In this document: piece after piece, positions 25,536 to 36,853 of the stretch
Position numbering within the stretch: position 1 is the stretch's first letter
Layout: each line of letters begins with the position of its first letter
Source of the DNA: Microthrixaceae bacterium
GTDB lineage: Bacteria; Actinomycetota; Acidimicrobiia; Acidimicrobiales; Microtrichaceae
Assembly (NCBI GenBank): GCA_023957975.1
Contig: JAMLGM010000007.1
Coordinates: forward strand, 124,001-188,000
Length of the DNA stretch: 64,000 bases
Reading direction: 5' to 3'
The notes under the pieces: model-generated
Database searches by the model: none
What the model saw: only the letters and a program-made list of their open reading frames with translations
What the model was told of the DNA's origin: nothing
Made by a program: the position numbers and the translations under genes

Positions 25536-25940
25536 TCAGGAGTGCTTCGGGCTCGGGTAGGTGTCCGTCACCAGGTCGATGCCGAATGAGGAGATCAGCT
25601 CGAGTGCCCCGGCGTCGAGCACCACGCTCCGCTGCCGATGCCCTGGCGAAAACGACACCCAGATCTCCACCGCGGCGGTCGCGGTCAGCCGGGCGAGGGC
25701 TTCGCGGCAATCGCGCAATCGCTCGAGCAGGATCATCAGGTGATCGACCGCGTTCTCGCTCGGTGCGAGCCCGGGTTCGTACATCCACACCGTGAAGGCC
25801 GGCTCCCCCTCCGACGTACGGGCGTGAGAGGCCCGCAAACCCAACAGATCGGAGATCTCCTCCACCGACAAGGTGTCCGAAGCGATACGCAATGAGGCCT
25901 GCGCCCACGGTCCGCCATCGAATTCGTCGACCTCGATCAT
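25536..25940 (-). CDS. DUF4279 family protein
   Basis: 134 aa, soluble. SLRIASDTLSVEEISDLLGL followed by a 'Sxx..w.y...' stretch (FTVWMYEP), a helical middle with HLMILLERLRDCREAL, and VEIWVSFSPGHRQRSVVLDAGALELISSFGIDL fit the DUF4279 pattern, in which the same order of strands and helices recurs. Function unknown. ATG at 25940 has TAGCCT 7 nt upstream. Confidence 0.7.
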   Translation of the reverse strand: MIEVDEFDGGPWAQASLRIASDTLSVEEISDLLGLRASHARTSEGEPAFTVWMYEPGLAPSENAVDHLMILLERLRDCREALARLTATAAVEIWVSFSPGHRQRSVVLDAGALELISSFGIDLVTDTYPSPKHS

Positions 25941-25947
25941 CGACACG

Positions 25948-25953
25948 AGGCTA
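25948..25953 (-). promoter_or_regulatory. -10 box, leaderless promoter of the DUF4279 gene
   Basis: TAGCCT on the minus strand, 7 nt before the ATG at 25940. Confidence 0.5.
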
Positions 25954-25995
25954 GTGCCATGCCTGCGAATGCTTGCACGTTGCGACGGCCACGGC

Positions 25996-26022
25996 GCTAG
26001 CGGAGCTAGCGGCGCTAGCGGC
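25996..26022. repeat. 9-bp tandem repeat GCTAGCGGM
   Basis: Three units (GCTAGCGGA, GCTAGCGGC, GCTAGCGGC), each with a GCTAGC palindrome, in the divergent promoter region between DUF4279 and the GGDEF gene. Confidence 0.75.
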
Positions 26023-26066
26023 GCCGAATTGTTCAAGGTCGCCACCACGGCGCCGATACCTTCGAG

Positions 26067-27362
26067 GTGCTCGGTGAACCACTGAACCCCACACGCACCG
26101 CCGTGGTCGCCCTCGGTGCCGTCAGCGCCTGCACCGTCGCGGTGGCCGTGCTCGGATTCGGCACCTCCGCACCGCTGGCGATCGTCCTTCTGTTTGCCTC
26201 CGCGCTGGGTGCTTCGGTGAGCGCTGTCACCCACTTCGGCCTCGTGCGTCCGTTGGTCACCGACCTCGCTTCCTCTCGAACCGCGCATCAGGGCACCCAG
26301 CAGCGCCTTGAGGTGGCGACGACACGACGCGCCTTTCTCGAACAGCTCGACCTGGCGATCGACCGGGCCGAAACCGAAGACGAGGCCGTCGAAGTCATCG
26401 GTCGGGCGCTGAGTTCGTTCCTGCCCGAACGCGACAACGCGGTGCTGTTGGCGCCGCCGACCGGATCCCGTGTCACCTGGTCGATCGCTGCCCTCGAAGA
26501 CGGCCTCGACGTGCCGGTGATCTTCGACGAACCGCACGCCTGCGGCGCCCTCGCGAACCGGGTCTCGGTTCGAGCGTCGTCGAGCGACAACCCCGACGCG
26601 TGCGCCCACCTCATCAGCCACGGCTGGGAGGTCTCCTCGCTGTGCGTGCCCATCCTCGTCGGCGCCCGGCACCTCGGCGTGGCACATTCCGGCGGCCCGG
26701 CAGGCGACCTTCCCGACGACGAGGCGATTCGCCTGATCGAGGTGGTCTGTCGACGGGTCGGCCACCACATCTCCGCGATGCGTTCCGCCCGCACGCTGCA
26801 CGATGCCTCCCCCCGCGACGAGGTCACGCATCTGCCGAAATCCGAGCGACTGTCCGGCGACCTTCACCGCCTGCGGTCCACCGACACCGGGTTTGCCCTC
26901 GCGCTGTGCGACCTCGACGAATTCCGTCACTACAACGATTGCCACGGCGCGGACCTCGGCGACCGGGCGCTTCGGACGTTCGCCGAGGTGCTGACCCGCA
27001 CCCTTCGCCCGAGCGACATCATCGCTCGCTACGACGACGACCGTTTCGTGTGTCTCTTTCCGTCAACCTCCGCGCAACACGCGGTCGCGGCGATGGAACG
27101 GGTGCGGGAATCGTTGGTCCTTCACCTTGCGTTGGGCGAGGTCGCACCGTTTCGTGCGTCGGTGGGAATCGTCGGCTCCGAAGAGGCCACGACCCCCGAA
27201 GCGCTCCTCGAACTCGCCGAGATGGCGATCGACCTCGCCAAGGCGAACGGCGGCAACCGCGTCGTCGTGTCCGGGGTCACCCCGCCGTCGGTGTCCAGCC
27301 CTTCGCCCGCCGCCAGCCCGTCACCAACCGCCAGCCCGTTCTCCGATAATGAGTGGTCGTGA
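26067..27362 (+). CDS. Membrane protein with degenerate GGDEF domain
   Basis: 431 aa. Two N-terminal membrane segments (about 11-29 and 33-55), a coiled stretch, a GAF-like sensor region (about 95-235) and a GGDEF-like domain (about 245-405). CDLDEFRHYNDCHGADLGDRALRT matches the metal/nucleotide part, but the active-site loop is YDDDR (322-326) instead of GGDEF. It is unlikely to make c-di-GMP; it could bind nucleotide or act as a regulator. The last residues PFSDNEWS and the stop codon are read from the 54-bp palindrome, so the C-terminus was created by that element. Confidence 0.85.
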   Translation: MLGEPLNPTRTAVVALGAVSACTVAVAVLGFGTSAPLAIVLLFASALGASVSAVTHFGLVRPLVTDLASSRTAHQGTQQRLEVATTRRAFLEQLDLAIDRAETEDEAVEVIGRALSSFLPERDNAVLLAPPTGSRVTWSIAALEDGLDVPVIFDEPHACGALANRVSVRASSSDNPDACAHLISHGWEVSSLCVPILVGARHLGVAHSGGPAGDLPDDEAIRLIEVVCRRVGHHISAMRSARTLHDASPRDEVTHLPKSERLSGDLHRLRSTDTGFALALCDLDEFRHYNDCHGADLGDRALRTFAEVLTRTLRPSDIIARYDDDRFVCLFPSTSAQHAVAAMERVRESLVLHLALGEVAPFRASVGIVGSEEATTPEALLELAEMAIDLAKANGGNRVVVSGVTPPSVSSPSPAASPSPTASPFSDNEWS

Positions 27363-27389
27363 TCACGACCACTCATTATCGGAGAACGG
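27336..27389. terminator. 54-bp perfect palindrome, copy 2 (variant)
   Basis: Same element as at 12466 and 32045, but each arm reads GATAATGAGTGG where the others have GATAACCAGTGG; both arms changed together so pairing stays perfect. Flanking C-C/G-G pairs lengthen it to 54 bp. It lies at a convergent junction and provides the stop codon of the upstream gene. Confidence 0.75.
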
Positions 27390-27430
27390 TGGCTGGGGGC
27401 GTGCGGGCGCGCTGAATCAAGCGGGCGGAC

Positions 27431-28300
27431 TCAAGCGCACTCGAGGCCGTGGACCTTGCAGCGTCCGATCGCTTTGACGGGGTTCATCGACACCACCAGC
27501 CGGCGGCCGCACCGCACGCAGTACCGGTCGAGATCGAACTCGGGACCACAGGCCCCGTCGCAATCATCGGGAACCGCCTTCGCGCAGTAGCCACACAATC
27601 TCGGCGCAAGGCTCAACACCCAGTCGACGAGTTCCTCGAGGCCGGTCGCCAACACGACGTGATCCTGGTGCGCGAGCCACTGGGCATTTCGGTGGTGCAG
27701 ATCGTTCGCGTCGTCGTAGCGATTCATGAAGACCAGCACCGGAGTGTCGACCACCCCATCGGACGCACCGGCGGCGGCGGAACTGAGCGAGAGCGCCTCG
27801 TCGAGACGCGCCAGACACAGTCGTACGGCGTTGATCGTGCCGAGGCCGGCGTCCGCGACCAACAGCACGGCGTCGGGTCGAAAGGTCGCGGCCAGGTCGG
27901 CCCCATCGCCGTCCACGGCCATCGGGGAGGCAACCCCTCCCGCGAGCTCGACGATGCCAACATCGGCTGACAGGGCGCCCCACGACCCCTCGACCTCGTC
28001 GACCAACTCGTCGGTGGTCGGCGCCGTCAGGCCCAACACCGCCGCCGCCATCGGCGGGGCCATCGCGACGCTGTAGGTGCGGTTCGGCGGGCAGATCCGC
28101 TCGTGGGGTTCGCCGCTCGCCGCAGCGAGCACCTCGGAATCGGTCGGTTCGCCGGGGTTGGCCGATTGTGCCGGCTTTCGAACCTCGACGTTCCATCCGT
28201 CGGCGACCAGGCGGTCGATAACGGCGGCCGAGACAAAGGTCTTTCCGACCTCGGTCGAGGTGCCGGCGACGGCGAGCAGGCGTCGGGGGCGTGCGCTCAT
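27431..28300 (-). CDS. bioD: Dethiobiotin synthetase with C-terminal BsaP-like cysteine module
   Basis: 289 aa. P-loop GTSTEVGKT (13-21) and the BioD body (RKPAQSA, ELAGGVASPM, LLVADAGLGTINAVRL, FMNRYDD) fill about 1-232. It catalyses ATP-dependent closure of the ureido ring from DAPA and CO2. Beyond the usual end, residues about 236-289 hold eight cysteines: CGYC, C247, C251, then YCVRCGRRLVVSMNP and GRCKVHGLEC. This pattern resembles the actinobacterial biotin synthase auxiliary protein BsaP (Rv1590 type), so the protein appears to be a BioD-BsaP fusion. Follows bioF by 13 nt. Confidence 0.85.
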   Translation of the reverse strand: MSARPRRLLAVAGTSTEVGKTFVSAAVIDRLVADGWNVEVRKPAQSANPGEPTDSEVLAAASGEPHERICPPNRTYSVAMAPPMAAAVLGLTAPTTDELVDEVEGSWGALSADVGIVELAGGVASPMAVDGDGADLAATFRPDAVLLVADAGLGTINAVRLCLARLDEALSLSSAAAGASDGVVDTPVLVFMNRYDDANDLHHRNAQWLAHQDHVVLATGLEELVDWVLSLAPRLCGYCAKAVPDDCDGACGPEFDLDRYCVRCGRRLVVSMNPVKAIGRCKVHGLECA

Positions 28301-28313
28301 GGGGAATCTCCGC

Positions 28314-29537
28314 TCAGGTGGTCGGGTCGAGGCGTCGCAGGTCCGCTAACGCTTCGCGCAGCGCCTCGAGGTCCCCTGTAGCGTGCCGAGCCGAGACCGC
28401 CACCCGCAACCGCGATGACCCCTCGGGTACGGTCGGGGGCCGAATCGCGGGGACGAACATCGACCGTTCCAGCAGCTTGTCGCTCCACTCCAAGGCGCGT
28501 TCGGCCGTCCCGACGACCACCGGAACGACCGCGCTGGCCTGCGCCGGCGCCAACACGTCGACGTTGCGCCGCAGCTTGGCCGTCAGCTCGACACCCTCGG
28601 CCCCCTGCAACACCTCGAGTGCCGCCAGCGCCGCTGCGGCGACCCCGGGTGGGGTGGCGGTGCTGAAGATGAACGAGCGCGAGGTGTTGCGACACCAGTC
28701 GACCAGCGCGGTCGGCCCGGCGACGAACCCGCCGAGGCTCCCGAGCGATTTCGACAGCGTGCCGACCACCACGACCTCGGCACCGCCCCGAGACGGTGCG
28801 CTGGCGACAAGGTCGGCTCCGCAGCCGGCGAACACCGCGTGGGCGTCATCGATCACCAACAAGGCGGACGTCTCAGCCGCCAACTGCGCCAGGTCGCCCA
28901 GCGGGGCCAGATCCCCATCCATCGAAAACACCGAGTCGGTCACGATCACCGGGCGTCGGCCGGCATCGAGGTGCTCGACAACCCGCTGCCTGGCGGCCTC
29001 AGCGTCGGCGTGCGCATAGATGTTGAACGGCGCTGCGCTCAGCCGGATGCCGTCGATGATCGAGGCGTGGTTCAACTCGTCGGACACGATTCCGATCGGG
29101 GCGCCCAGCGCCGCGCCGAGCCTGGCCAACGCCACCAACACGCCGACATTCGCGGCATACCCCGTAGCGAACAGCAACGCCGCTTCGGCGTGTTTCCAAT
29201 CGGCGAGCGCCGCTTCGAGGTCGTCGTGGATCGGCCGCGACCCGACGACGAGCCGCGATGCCCCCGCCCCGGTCCCCCACCGGCGCGTCGCCGCTATCGC
29301 CGCCTCGATCACCGCGGGATGCTCGCTCAACCCGAAGTAGTCATTCGACGCGAACTGCACCACCGCACGGCCGTCGGCCAGCCTCGAGCGCACTCCGGTG
29401 TCGGCGAGGGTGCGAATAACCCGCCAGCGATCCTGTGCCCGCAACTGCTCCGCGGCCTCCCTGGCCAAGTCGCTCCACCGACTGGTCGAGGCTGCGGCAA
29501 TCGGGTGGTGAGGTTGTGCTCGCTTTTCGGGTTCCAT
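28314..29537 (-). CDS. bioF: 8-amino-7-oxononanoate synthase
   Basis: 407 aa PLP enzyme. FASNDYFGLSEHPAV, GTGAGASRLVVGSRPIHDDLE, the cofactor Asp in LLVIDDAHAVFAG and the Schiff-base Lys in VGTLSKSLGSLGGFVAG are the alpha-oxoamine synthase signatures. It condenses pimeloyl-CoA/ACP with L-alanine, the first committed step of the biotin rings. ATG at 29537. First gene of the bioF-bioD pair, divergent from bioB-bioA. Confidence 0.92.
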   Translation of the reverse strand: MEPEKRAQPHHPIAAASTSRWSDLAREAAEQLRAQDRWRVIRTLADTGVRSRLADGRAVVQFASNDYFGLSEHPAVIEAAIAATRRWGTGAGASRLVVGSRPIHDDLEAALADWKHAEAALLFATGYAANVGVLVALARLGAALGAPIGIVSDELNHASIIDGIRLSAAPFNIYAHADAEAARQRVVEHLDAGRRPVIVTDSVFSMDGDLAPLGDLAQLAAETSALLVIDDAHAVFAGCGADLVASAPSRGGAEVVVVGTLSKSLGSLGGFVAGPTALVDWCRNTSRSFIFSTATPPGVAAAALAALEVLQGAEGVELTAKLRRNVDVLAPAQASAVVPVVVGTAERALEWSDKLLERSMFVPAIRPPTVPEGSSRLRVAVSARHATGDLEALREALADLRRLDPTT

Positions 29538-29639
29538 GGCGCAGAGGGGTACCCTTTCGACGTCGTCGGCACTCCTTGGCGACGAACGTACCGGCATCGA
29601 TATCGAAGAATCGATTCCCCCATCCACGGAGACAGCGAC
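29538..29639. promoter_or_regulatory. Divergent bioF/bioB promoter region
   Basis: A 102-nt spacer serving both biotin gene pairs. It holds three small perfect palindromes, GGGTACCC near the bioF start, TCGATATCGA (29597-29606) and GAATCGATTC (29608-29617), which are candidate operators. I could not find a recognisable BirA or BioQ box. Confidence 0.4.
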
Positions 29640-30686
29640 GTGAGCAACACCGCGGAGACACCGACCCAGACCGCGTCCATCGAATCGGCGCCCGACGAGC
29701 TGATCCAGGCGGCGCGCGTTCGGCTGATCGACCGCGGGGGCCACCTGAGCCTCGACGAGGTTCGCGCGTTGTCCGGCCTTCCGACCTCCAAGCTCGGCGA
29801 GCTGATGGAACTCGCCCACGAGGTGCGTCTCGCCCGATGCGGCGACATGGTCGAGGTCGAGGGGATCCTGTCGGTGAAGACGGGCGGGTGTCCCGAGGAC
29901 TGCCATTTCTGCAGCCAGAGTTCGAAGTTCGACACGCCGGTCGCGGCGACCCCGTTCCTCGACACCGAAGAGGTGCTCGAGGCGGCCCGCGAAACCGCAG
30001 CGCTCGGGGCGAGCGAATTCTGCATCGTGTTGGCCGTGCGTGGCCCCGACGAAAAGACCCTGCAACGCATCCTCGAGCTCGTGCCGATCATCGGTGACGA
30101 AACCGGCCTCCAGGTCGCCGTGTCGGCCGGCATCCTCACCGAGGACCAGGCGCGACGGCTCGCCGAGGGTGGCGTGCATCGCTACAACCACAACCTCGAA
30201 ACCTCGCGGTCGTATTTCCCCAACGTCGTCACGACCCACGATTTCGACGAGCGATGGGAGACCTGCGAACTCGTCAAGCACAACAACATGGAACTGTGCT
30301 GTGGGGTGCTGCTCGGCATGGGCGAAACCGACGAGCAACGGCTCGAACTGATCGGACACCTCCAGGACCTGCAGCCGACCGAGGTGCCGGTCAACTTCTT
30401 GAACCCGCGGCCCGGCACGCCGTTGGAGCTTCGCCCGATCACTCCGGCAAAGGACGCGCTCAAGTGGGTGGCGCTGTTTCGTTTGGCGCTTCCCGAGGTC
30501 ATCCTGCGCTACGCGGGTGGGCGCGAGATCACCCTCGGCGACATGCAGGAGGCTGGCATGACGGCGGGCATCAACGCACTCATCGTCGGCAACTACCTCA
30601 CCACCCTCGGCCGGACGCCGGATCAGGATCTCGACATGCTCGATCGGCTCTCGATGCCCGTCGGCGTGCTCACCAAGGTCGTCTGA
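29640..30686 (+). CDS. bioB: Biotin synthase
   Basis: 348 aa radical SAM enzyme, GTG start at 29640 after CGGAG. The SAM [4Fe-4S] ligands are C84, C88, C91 ([12 protein letters not shown]). Of the E. coli [2Fe-2S] ligands C97, C128, C188 and R260, the counterparts are C128, C220 and R290, but the C128 position is Ala160 (GLQVAVSAG; no Cys at the next residue either). [20 protein letters not shown] matches mycobacterial-type BioB, which needs BsaP. Inserts sulfur into dethiobiotin. An N-terminal extension of about 40 residues resembles actinobacterial forms. The bioA start follows after 2 nt. Confidence 0.95.
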   Translation: MSNTAETPTQTASIESAPDELIQAARVRLIDRGGHLSLDEVRALSGLPTSKLGELMELAHEVRLARCGDMVEVEGILSVKTGGCPEDCHFCSQSSKFDTPVAATPFLDTEEVLEAARETAALGASEFCIVLAVRGPDEKTLQRILELVPIIGDETGLQVAVSAGILTEDQARRLAEGGVHRYNHNLETSRSYFPNVVTTHDFDERWETCELVKHNNMELCCGVLLGMGETDEQRLELIGHLQDLQPTEVPVNFLNPRPGTPLELRPITPAKDALKWVALFRLALPEVILRYAGGREITLGDMQEAGMTAGINALIVGNYLTTLGRTPDQDLDMLDRLSMPVGVLTKVV

Positions 30687-30688
30687 AC

Positions 30689-32011
30689 GTGGCCGCCGAG
30701 CGGTCGGCGGACCAACTCCTGGCGCTCGACCAGGCCCACGTCTGGCATCCGTACGCGGCCATGCCCGCCACGGTGCCCGCCGCATTGGTGAACTCGGCAA
30801 GCGGCGTGCGCCTACGCATCGCTTCCCCCCAGGCCGGATCGGACCCGGCGTCGACCAGCGAGGTGATCGACGCCATGAGTTCGTGGTGGGCTGCGTGTTG
30901 GGGCTACCGCCATCCGGTACTCGACGCCGCCGCGCACGCACAGATCGACTCGATGAGCCACGTCATGTTCGGCGGCCTCACCCACCGGCCGGCGATCGAA
31001 CTCGTCGAACGACTCGTCGCTCTGGCGCCGGCCGGCATCGAGCACGTGTTCCTCGCCGACTCCGGATCGGTCGCCGTCGAGGTCGCCACCAAGATGGCAT
31101 TGCAGTACTGGCACGGGCTCGGACAACCGCTGAAGCGACGCCTGCTCACCTGGCGCGGCGGATATCACGGCGACACGCTGCACCCGATGTCGGTGTGCGA
31201 CCCCGACGGGGGCATGCACGCGACGTGGACGGGGACCCTGCCCGAGCAGGTGTTTGCGGATGCCCCACCGCCAGGTTTCGCGGCGCCGCTCGAGGAGACC
31301 TACGTCGCCCACCTGCGTTCGGTGATCGAATCGCACCTCAAGGAGTTGGCGGCGATCATCATCGAACCGGTCGTTCAGGGTGCCGGCGGAATGACCTTTC
31401 ACTCCCCCGAGTACCTCCGTGTGTGGCGCGGGCTCGCGGATGAGTACGACCTGTTGTTGATCTTCGACGAGATCGCCACCGGATTCGGGCGCACGGGGGA
31501 GATTTTCGCCGCCGATCACGCCGGGGTGACGCCCGACATCATGTGTGTCGGCAAGGCGATGACGGGCGGCTATCTCACCATGGCCGCCGCGATGTGCACG
31601 CCGCGGGTGTCCGCCACGATCGCCCAGGGCGACCTGCCGGTGCTCGCCCACGGGCCGACATTCATGGGCAACCCACTCGCCGCAGCGGTGGCGAACGCGT
31701 CGATCGGTCTGCTCGACTCCACGCCGTGGCGGACCTGGGTGCCGCGCATCGAGCGCGAGTTGGTCGAGGGACTCGAGGGGTTGCGCGACCACCCGGTCGT
31801 GGCCGACGTGCGGGTGCTGGGGGCGATCGGCGTGTGTGAGTTGCGCGAGCCGGTCGACATGGCCGCCGCCACCCGCGCCGCGCTCGACTCGGGCGTGTGG
31901 CTGCGTCCGTTCGGCCGACTCGTCTACACGATGCCGCCGTACATCTCGACCACCGAGGAGGTCGCGGCCATCTGCGCGGCGATCGCCGCGGTCGCCGACA
32001 CCAACCGCTGA
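30689..32011 (+). CDS. bioA: Adenosylmethionine-8-amino-7-oxononanoate aminotransferase
   Basis: 440 aa. Class III PLP aminotransferase with the BioA hallmarks: [68 protein letters not shown], the PLP-interacting Asp in [13 protein letters not shown] and Lys in [15 protein letters not shown]. Converts KAPA to DAPA using SAM as amino donor. GTG start two bases after bioB. It ends just before the third palindrome. Confidence 0.95.
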   Translation: MAAERSADQLLALDQAHVWHPYAAMPATVPAALVNSASGVRLRIASPQAGSDPASTSEVIDAMSSWWAACWGYRHPVLDAAAHAQIDSMSHVMFGGLTHRPAIELVERLVALAPAGIEHVFLADSGSVAVEVATKMALQYWHGLGQPLKRRLLTWRGGYHGDTLHPMSVCDPDGGMHATWTGTLPEQVFADAPPPGFAAPLEETYVAHLRSVIESHLKELAAIIIEPVVQGAGGMTFHSPEYLRVWRGLADEYDLLLIFDEIATGFGRTGEIFAADHAGVTPDIMCVGKAMTGGYLTMAAAMCTPRVSATIAQGDLPVLAHGPTFMGNPLAAAVANASIGLLDSTPWRTWVPRIERELVEGLEGLRDHPVVADVRVLGAIGVCELREPVDMAAATRAALDSGVWLRPFGRLVYTMPPYISTTEEVAAICAAIAAVADTNR

Positions 32012-32044
32012 CCCACCGGTACCCACCCGTACCAGCGCCCACCT

Positions 32045-32094
32045 GTTCTCCGATAACCAGTGGTCGTGATCACGACCACTGGTTATCGGAGAAC
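32045..32094. terminator. 50-bp perfect palindrome, copy 3
   Basis: Identical in sequence to copy 1 over the full 50 bp. It lies between the ends of bioA (plus) and the acyl-CoA synthetase gene (minus), whose stop codon is 3 nt away. Confidence 0.75.
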
Positions 32095-32096
32095 GG

Positions 32097-35537
<3,441 letters not shown>

Positions 35538-35593
35538 GCGCTCGCGCTGCGCGGCCTGGCCGCACGGCCTGGCGAGCCACAGGTGCACGCGTA

Positions 35594-35633
35594 CGCGAAA
35601 GGGGCCGAGTCGGATGACTCGGCCCCTTTCGCG
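35594..35633 (+). terminator. leuA terminator hairpin
   Basis: Perfect 18-bp stem with a GGAT tetraloop, arms beginning CGCGAAAGGGGCCGAGTC. It is 56 nt after the leuA stop, facing the oppositely oriented small peptide gene. No T-run after the stem, though the stem itself is A/T-flanked (GAAA...TTTC), as in bidirectional terminators. Confidence 0.75.
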
Positions 35634-35668
35634 TCGGACGATACGCCCGACTCGTTGTGTCAGGTCAA

Positions 35669-35809
35669 CTACTTGAAGGTGCAGTTGACGTTGAGTGGGC
35701 CTTCAAGGATCGTGACGATGCACGGGCCGACCGGAATCTTGCACGCGCTCGCGGCGAACGGTATCGCCATGATCATTGAGGCAAGGATGACCCTGCTGGT
35801 ACGACGCAT
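35669..35809 (-). CDS. Small secreted cysteine-containing peptide, unknown
   Basis: 46 aa. An N-terminal signal sequence (MRRTSRVILASMIMAIPFAASA) is followed by a 24-residue mature part starting CKIPVGPCIVTILEG with three cysteines in all, ending VNCTFK. The ATG at 35809 has an AGGGGGG tract 7 nt upstream. FAASAC may be a weak lipobox or an ordinary cleavage site. It lies between the leuA terminator and the DUF455 gene. It resembles no family I know; coding is inferred from start, Shine-Dalgarno-like tract and signal peptide. Confidence 0.5.
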   Translation of the reverse strand: MRRTSRVILASMIMAIPFAASACKIPVGPCIVTILEGPLNVNCTFK

Positions 35810-35872
35810 AATTGTTTCCCCCCCCTGTAGTTGTCAGGACACCCGCTACTACAGTCCACCGTTCGCGCCGCG

Positions 35873-36754
35873 TCAAGCATTTCGCTGCGTTCCGGTGAAT
35901 ACCATCTCCCAACGCCGCAAGTCGTCCATGTCGAAGCCCGCCCGACGCCGGGCATCGTGGTTGAACGGCGGCACCAGTTTCAGCGAGGCCTCGGCCACGA
36001 GACGCTCGAATTCGATCGACCGGTCGACGCCATCTCGATCACACAGGAACCGGAACCACTCCACCCCGACCGCCACATGGCCGACCTCGTCGGCCAGGAC
36101 CACCTCGAGGACGTCCGCGCTCTCGTCGTCACCGTGGCGACGGAACCGCTCGATGAGCCCGGGAGTGACGTCGAGACCCCGTGCCTCAAACACCATCGGA
36201 ACCAGGGCCATACGCGAACGCGCGTCGGTGGCGGTGCTCACCGCCATGTCCCACAGGCCGTCGTGGCATCCGAGGTCGCCGTAGGCGATCTCGTGTTCCG
36301 CCAACCTGGATTCGAGCATCCGGAAGTGACCGAACTCCTCGAGCACGACCCGTGTCCAGTCGACGTAGTACTTCGCCGGCATCGCCGCGAAACGATGCGC
36401 CGCATCGAGCGCGAGATTCACGGCATTGGCCTCGATGTGGGCCAACGCGTGCAGCGTGGCAACCCGCCCCGACTCGGTCCCCCAGGTCCGCCTCGCCAAC
36501 TCCCGCGGGGCGACGAGCCTCACCGCCGCCGGCCGCCCCGGACGACGGACATCCACCAGATCGACAGCGTCCGCGAGCTCGGGACCGCCCATGTCACGGG
36601 CCCCGGCGGCCCCGGCGGGATCGCCGAGCTCAGACGCCGCGGTGGCCAAACGCTCGAGCACCGTCTCCTTGTCGGAGAACTCCGTTGCCCGCAATGCCTC
36701 GCCCGCCAACCGACGGACCTCGGCGATCGTCGGGCCGTCCTCGCTGTTGACCAT
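35873..36754 (-). CDS. DUF455 ferritin-like protein
   Basis: 293 aa helical protein. HALAHIEANAVNLALDAAHRF, then DWTRVVLEEFGHFRMLESRL and, later, VLEVVLADEVGHVAVGVEWFR supply the ExxH-type carboxylate/histidine pairs of a diiron ferritin-like four-helix bundle, the DUF455 pattern. The exact reaction is unknown. ATG at 36754 has TAGAAC 6 nt upstream (the last base departs from TANNNT). Divergent from valS. Confidence 0.82.
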   Translation of the reverse strand: MVNSEDGPTIAEVRRLAGEALRATEFSDKETVLERLATAASELGDPAGAAGARDMGGPELADAVDLVDVRRPGRPAAVRLVAPRELARRTWGTESGRVATLHALAHIEANAVNLALDAAHRFAAMPAKYYVDWTRVVLEEFGHFRMLESRLAEHEIAYGDLGCHDGLWDMAVSTATDARSRMALVPMVFEARGLDVTPGLIERFRRHGDDESADVLEVVLADEVGHVAVGVEWFRFLCDRDGVDRSIEFERLVAEASLKLVPPFNHDARRRAGFDMDDLRRWEMVFTGTQRNA

Positions 36755-36853
36755 CGCACCGTTCTACCCCATCGACGGAGCCGACACGTGGGTCGGCCCG
36801 GGCCCGCAACCCCTCCGGCCCACCTGGCGACACACGGTACGATTGGCGCATCT

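Noticed and set aside
12466-32094. The three large palindromes as CRISPR repeats, replication origins or phage attachment sites.
   Set aside because: They are 5-15 kb apart without spacers, sit at gene ends, have no cas, dnaA, integrase or tRNA nearby, and match better a terminator or REP-like family.
36755-36853. A T-box or other riboswitch before valS.
   Set aside because: The spacer is only 99 nt, has a -10 box near the start codon and no T-box or specifier-loop-like sequence.
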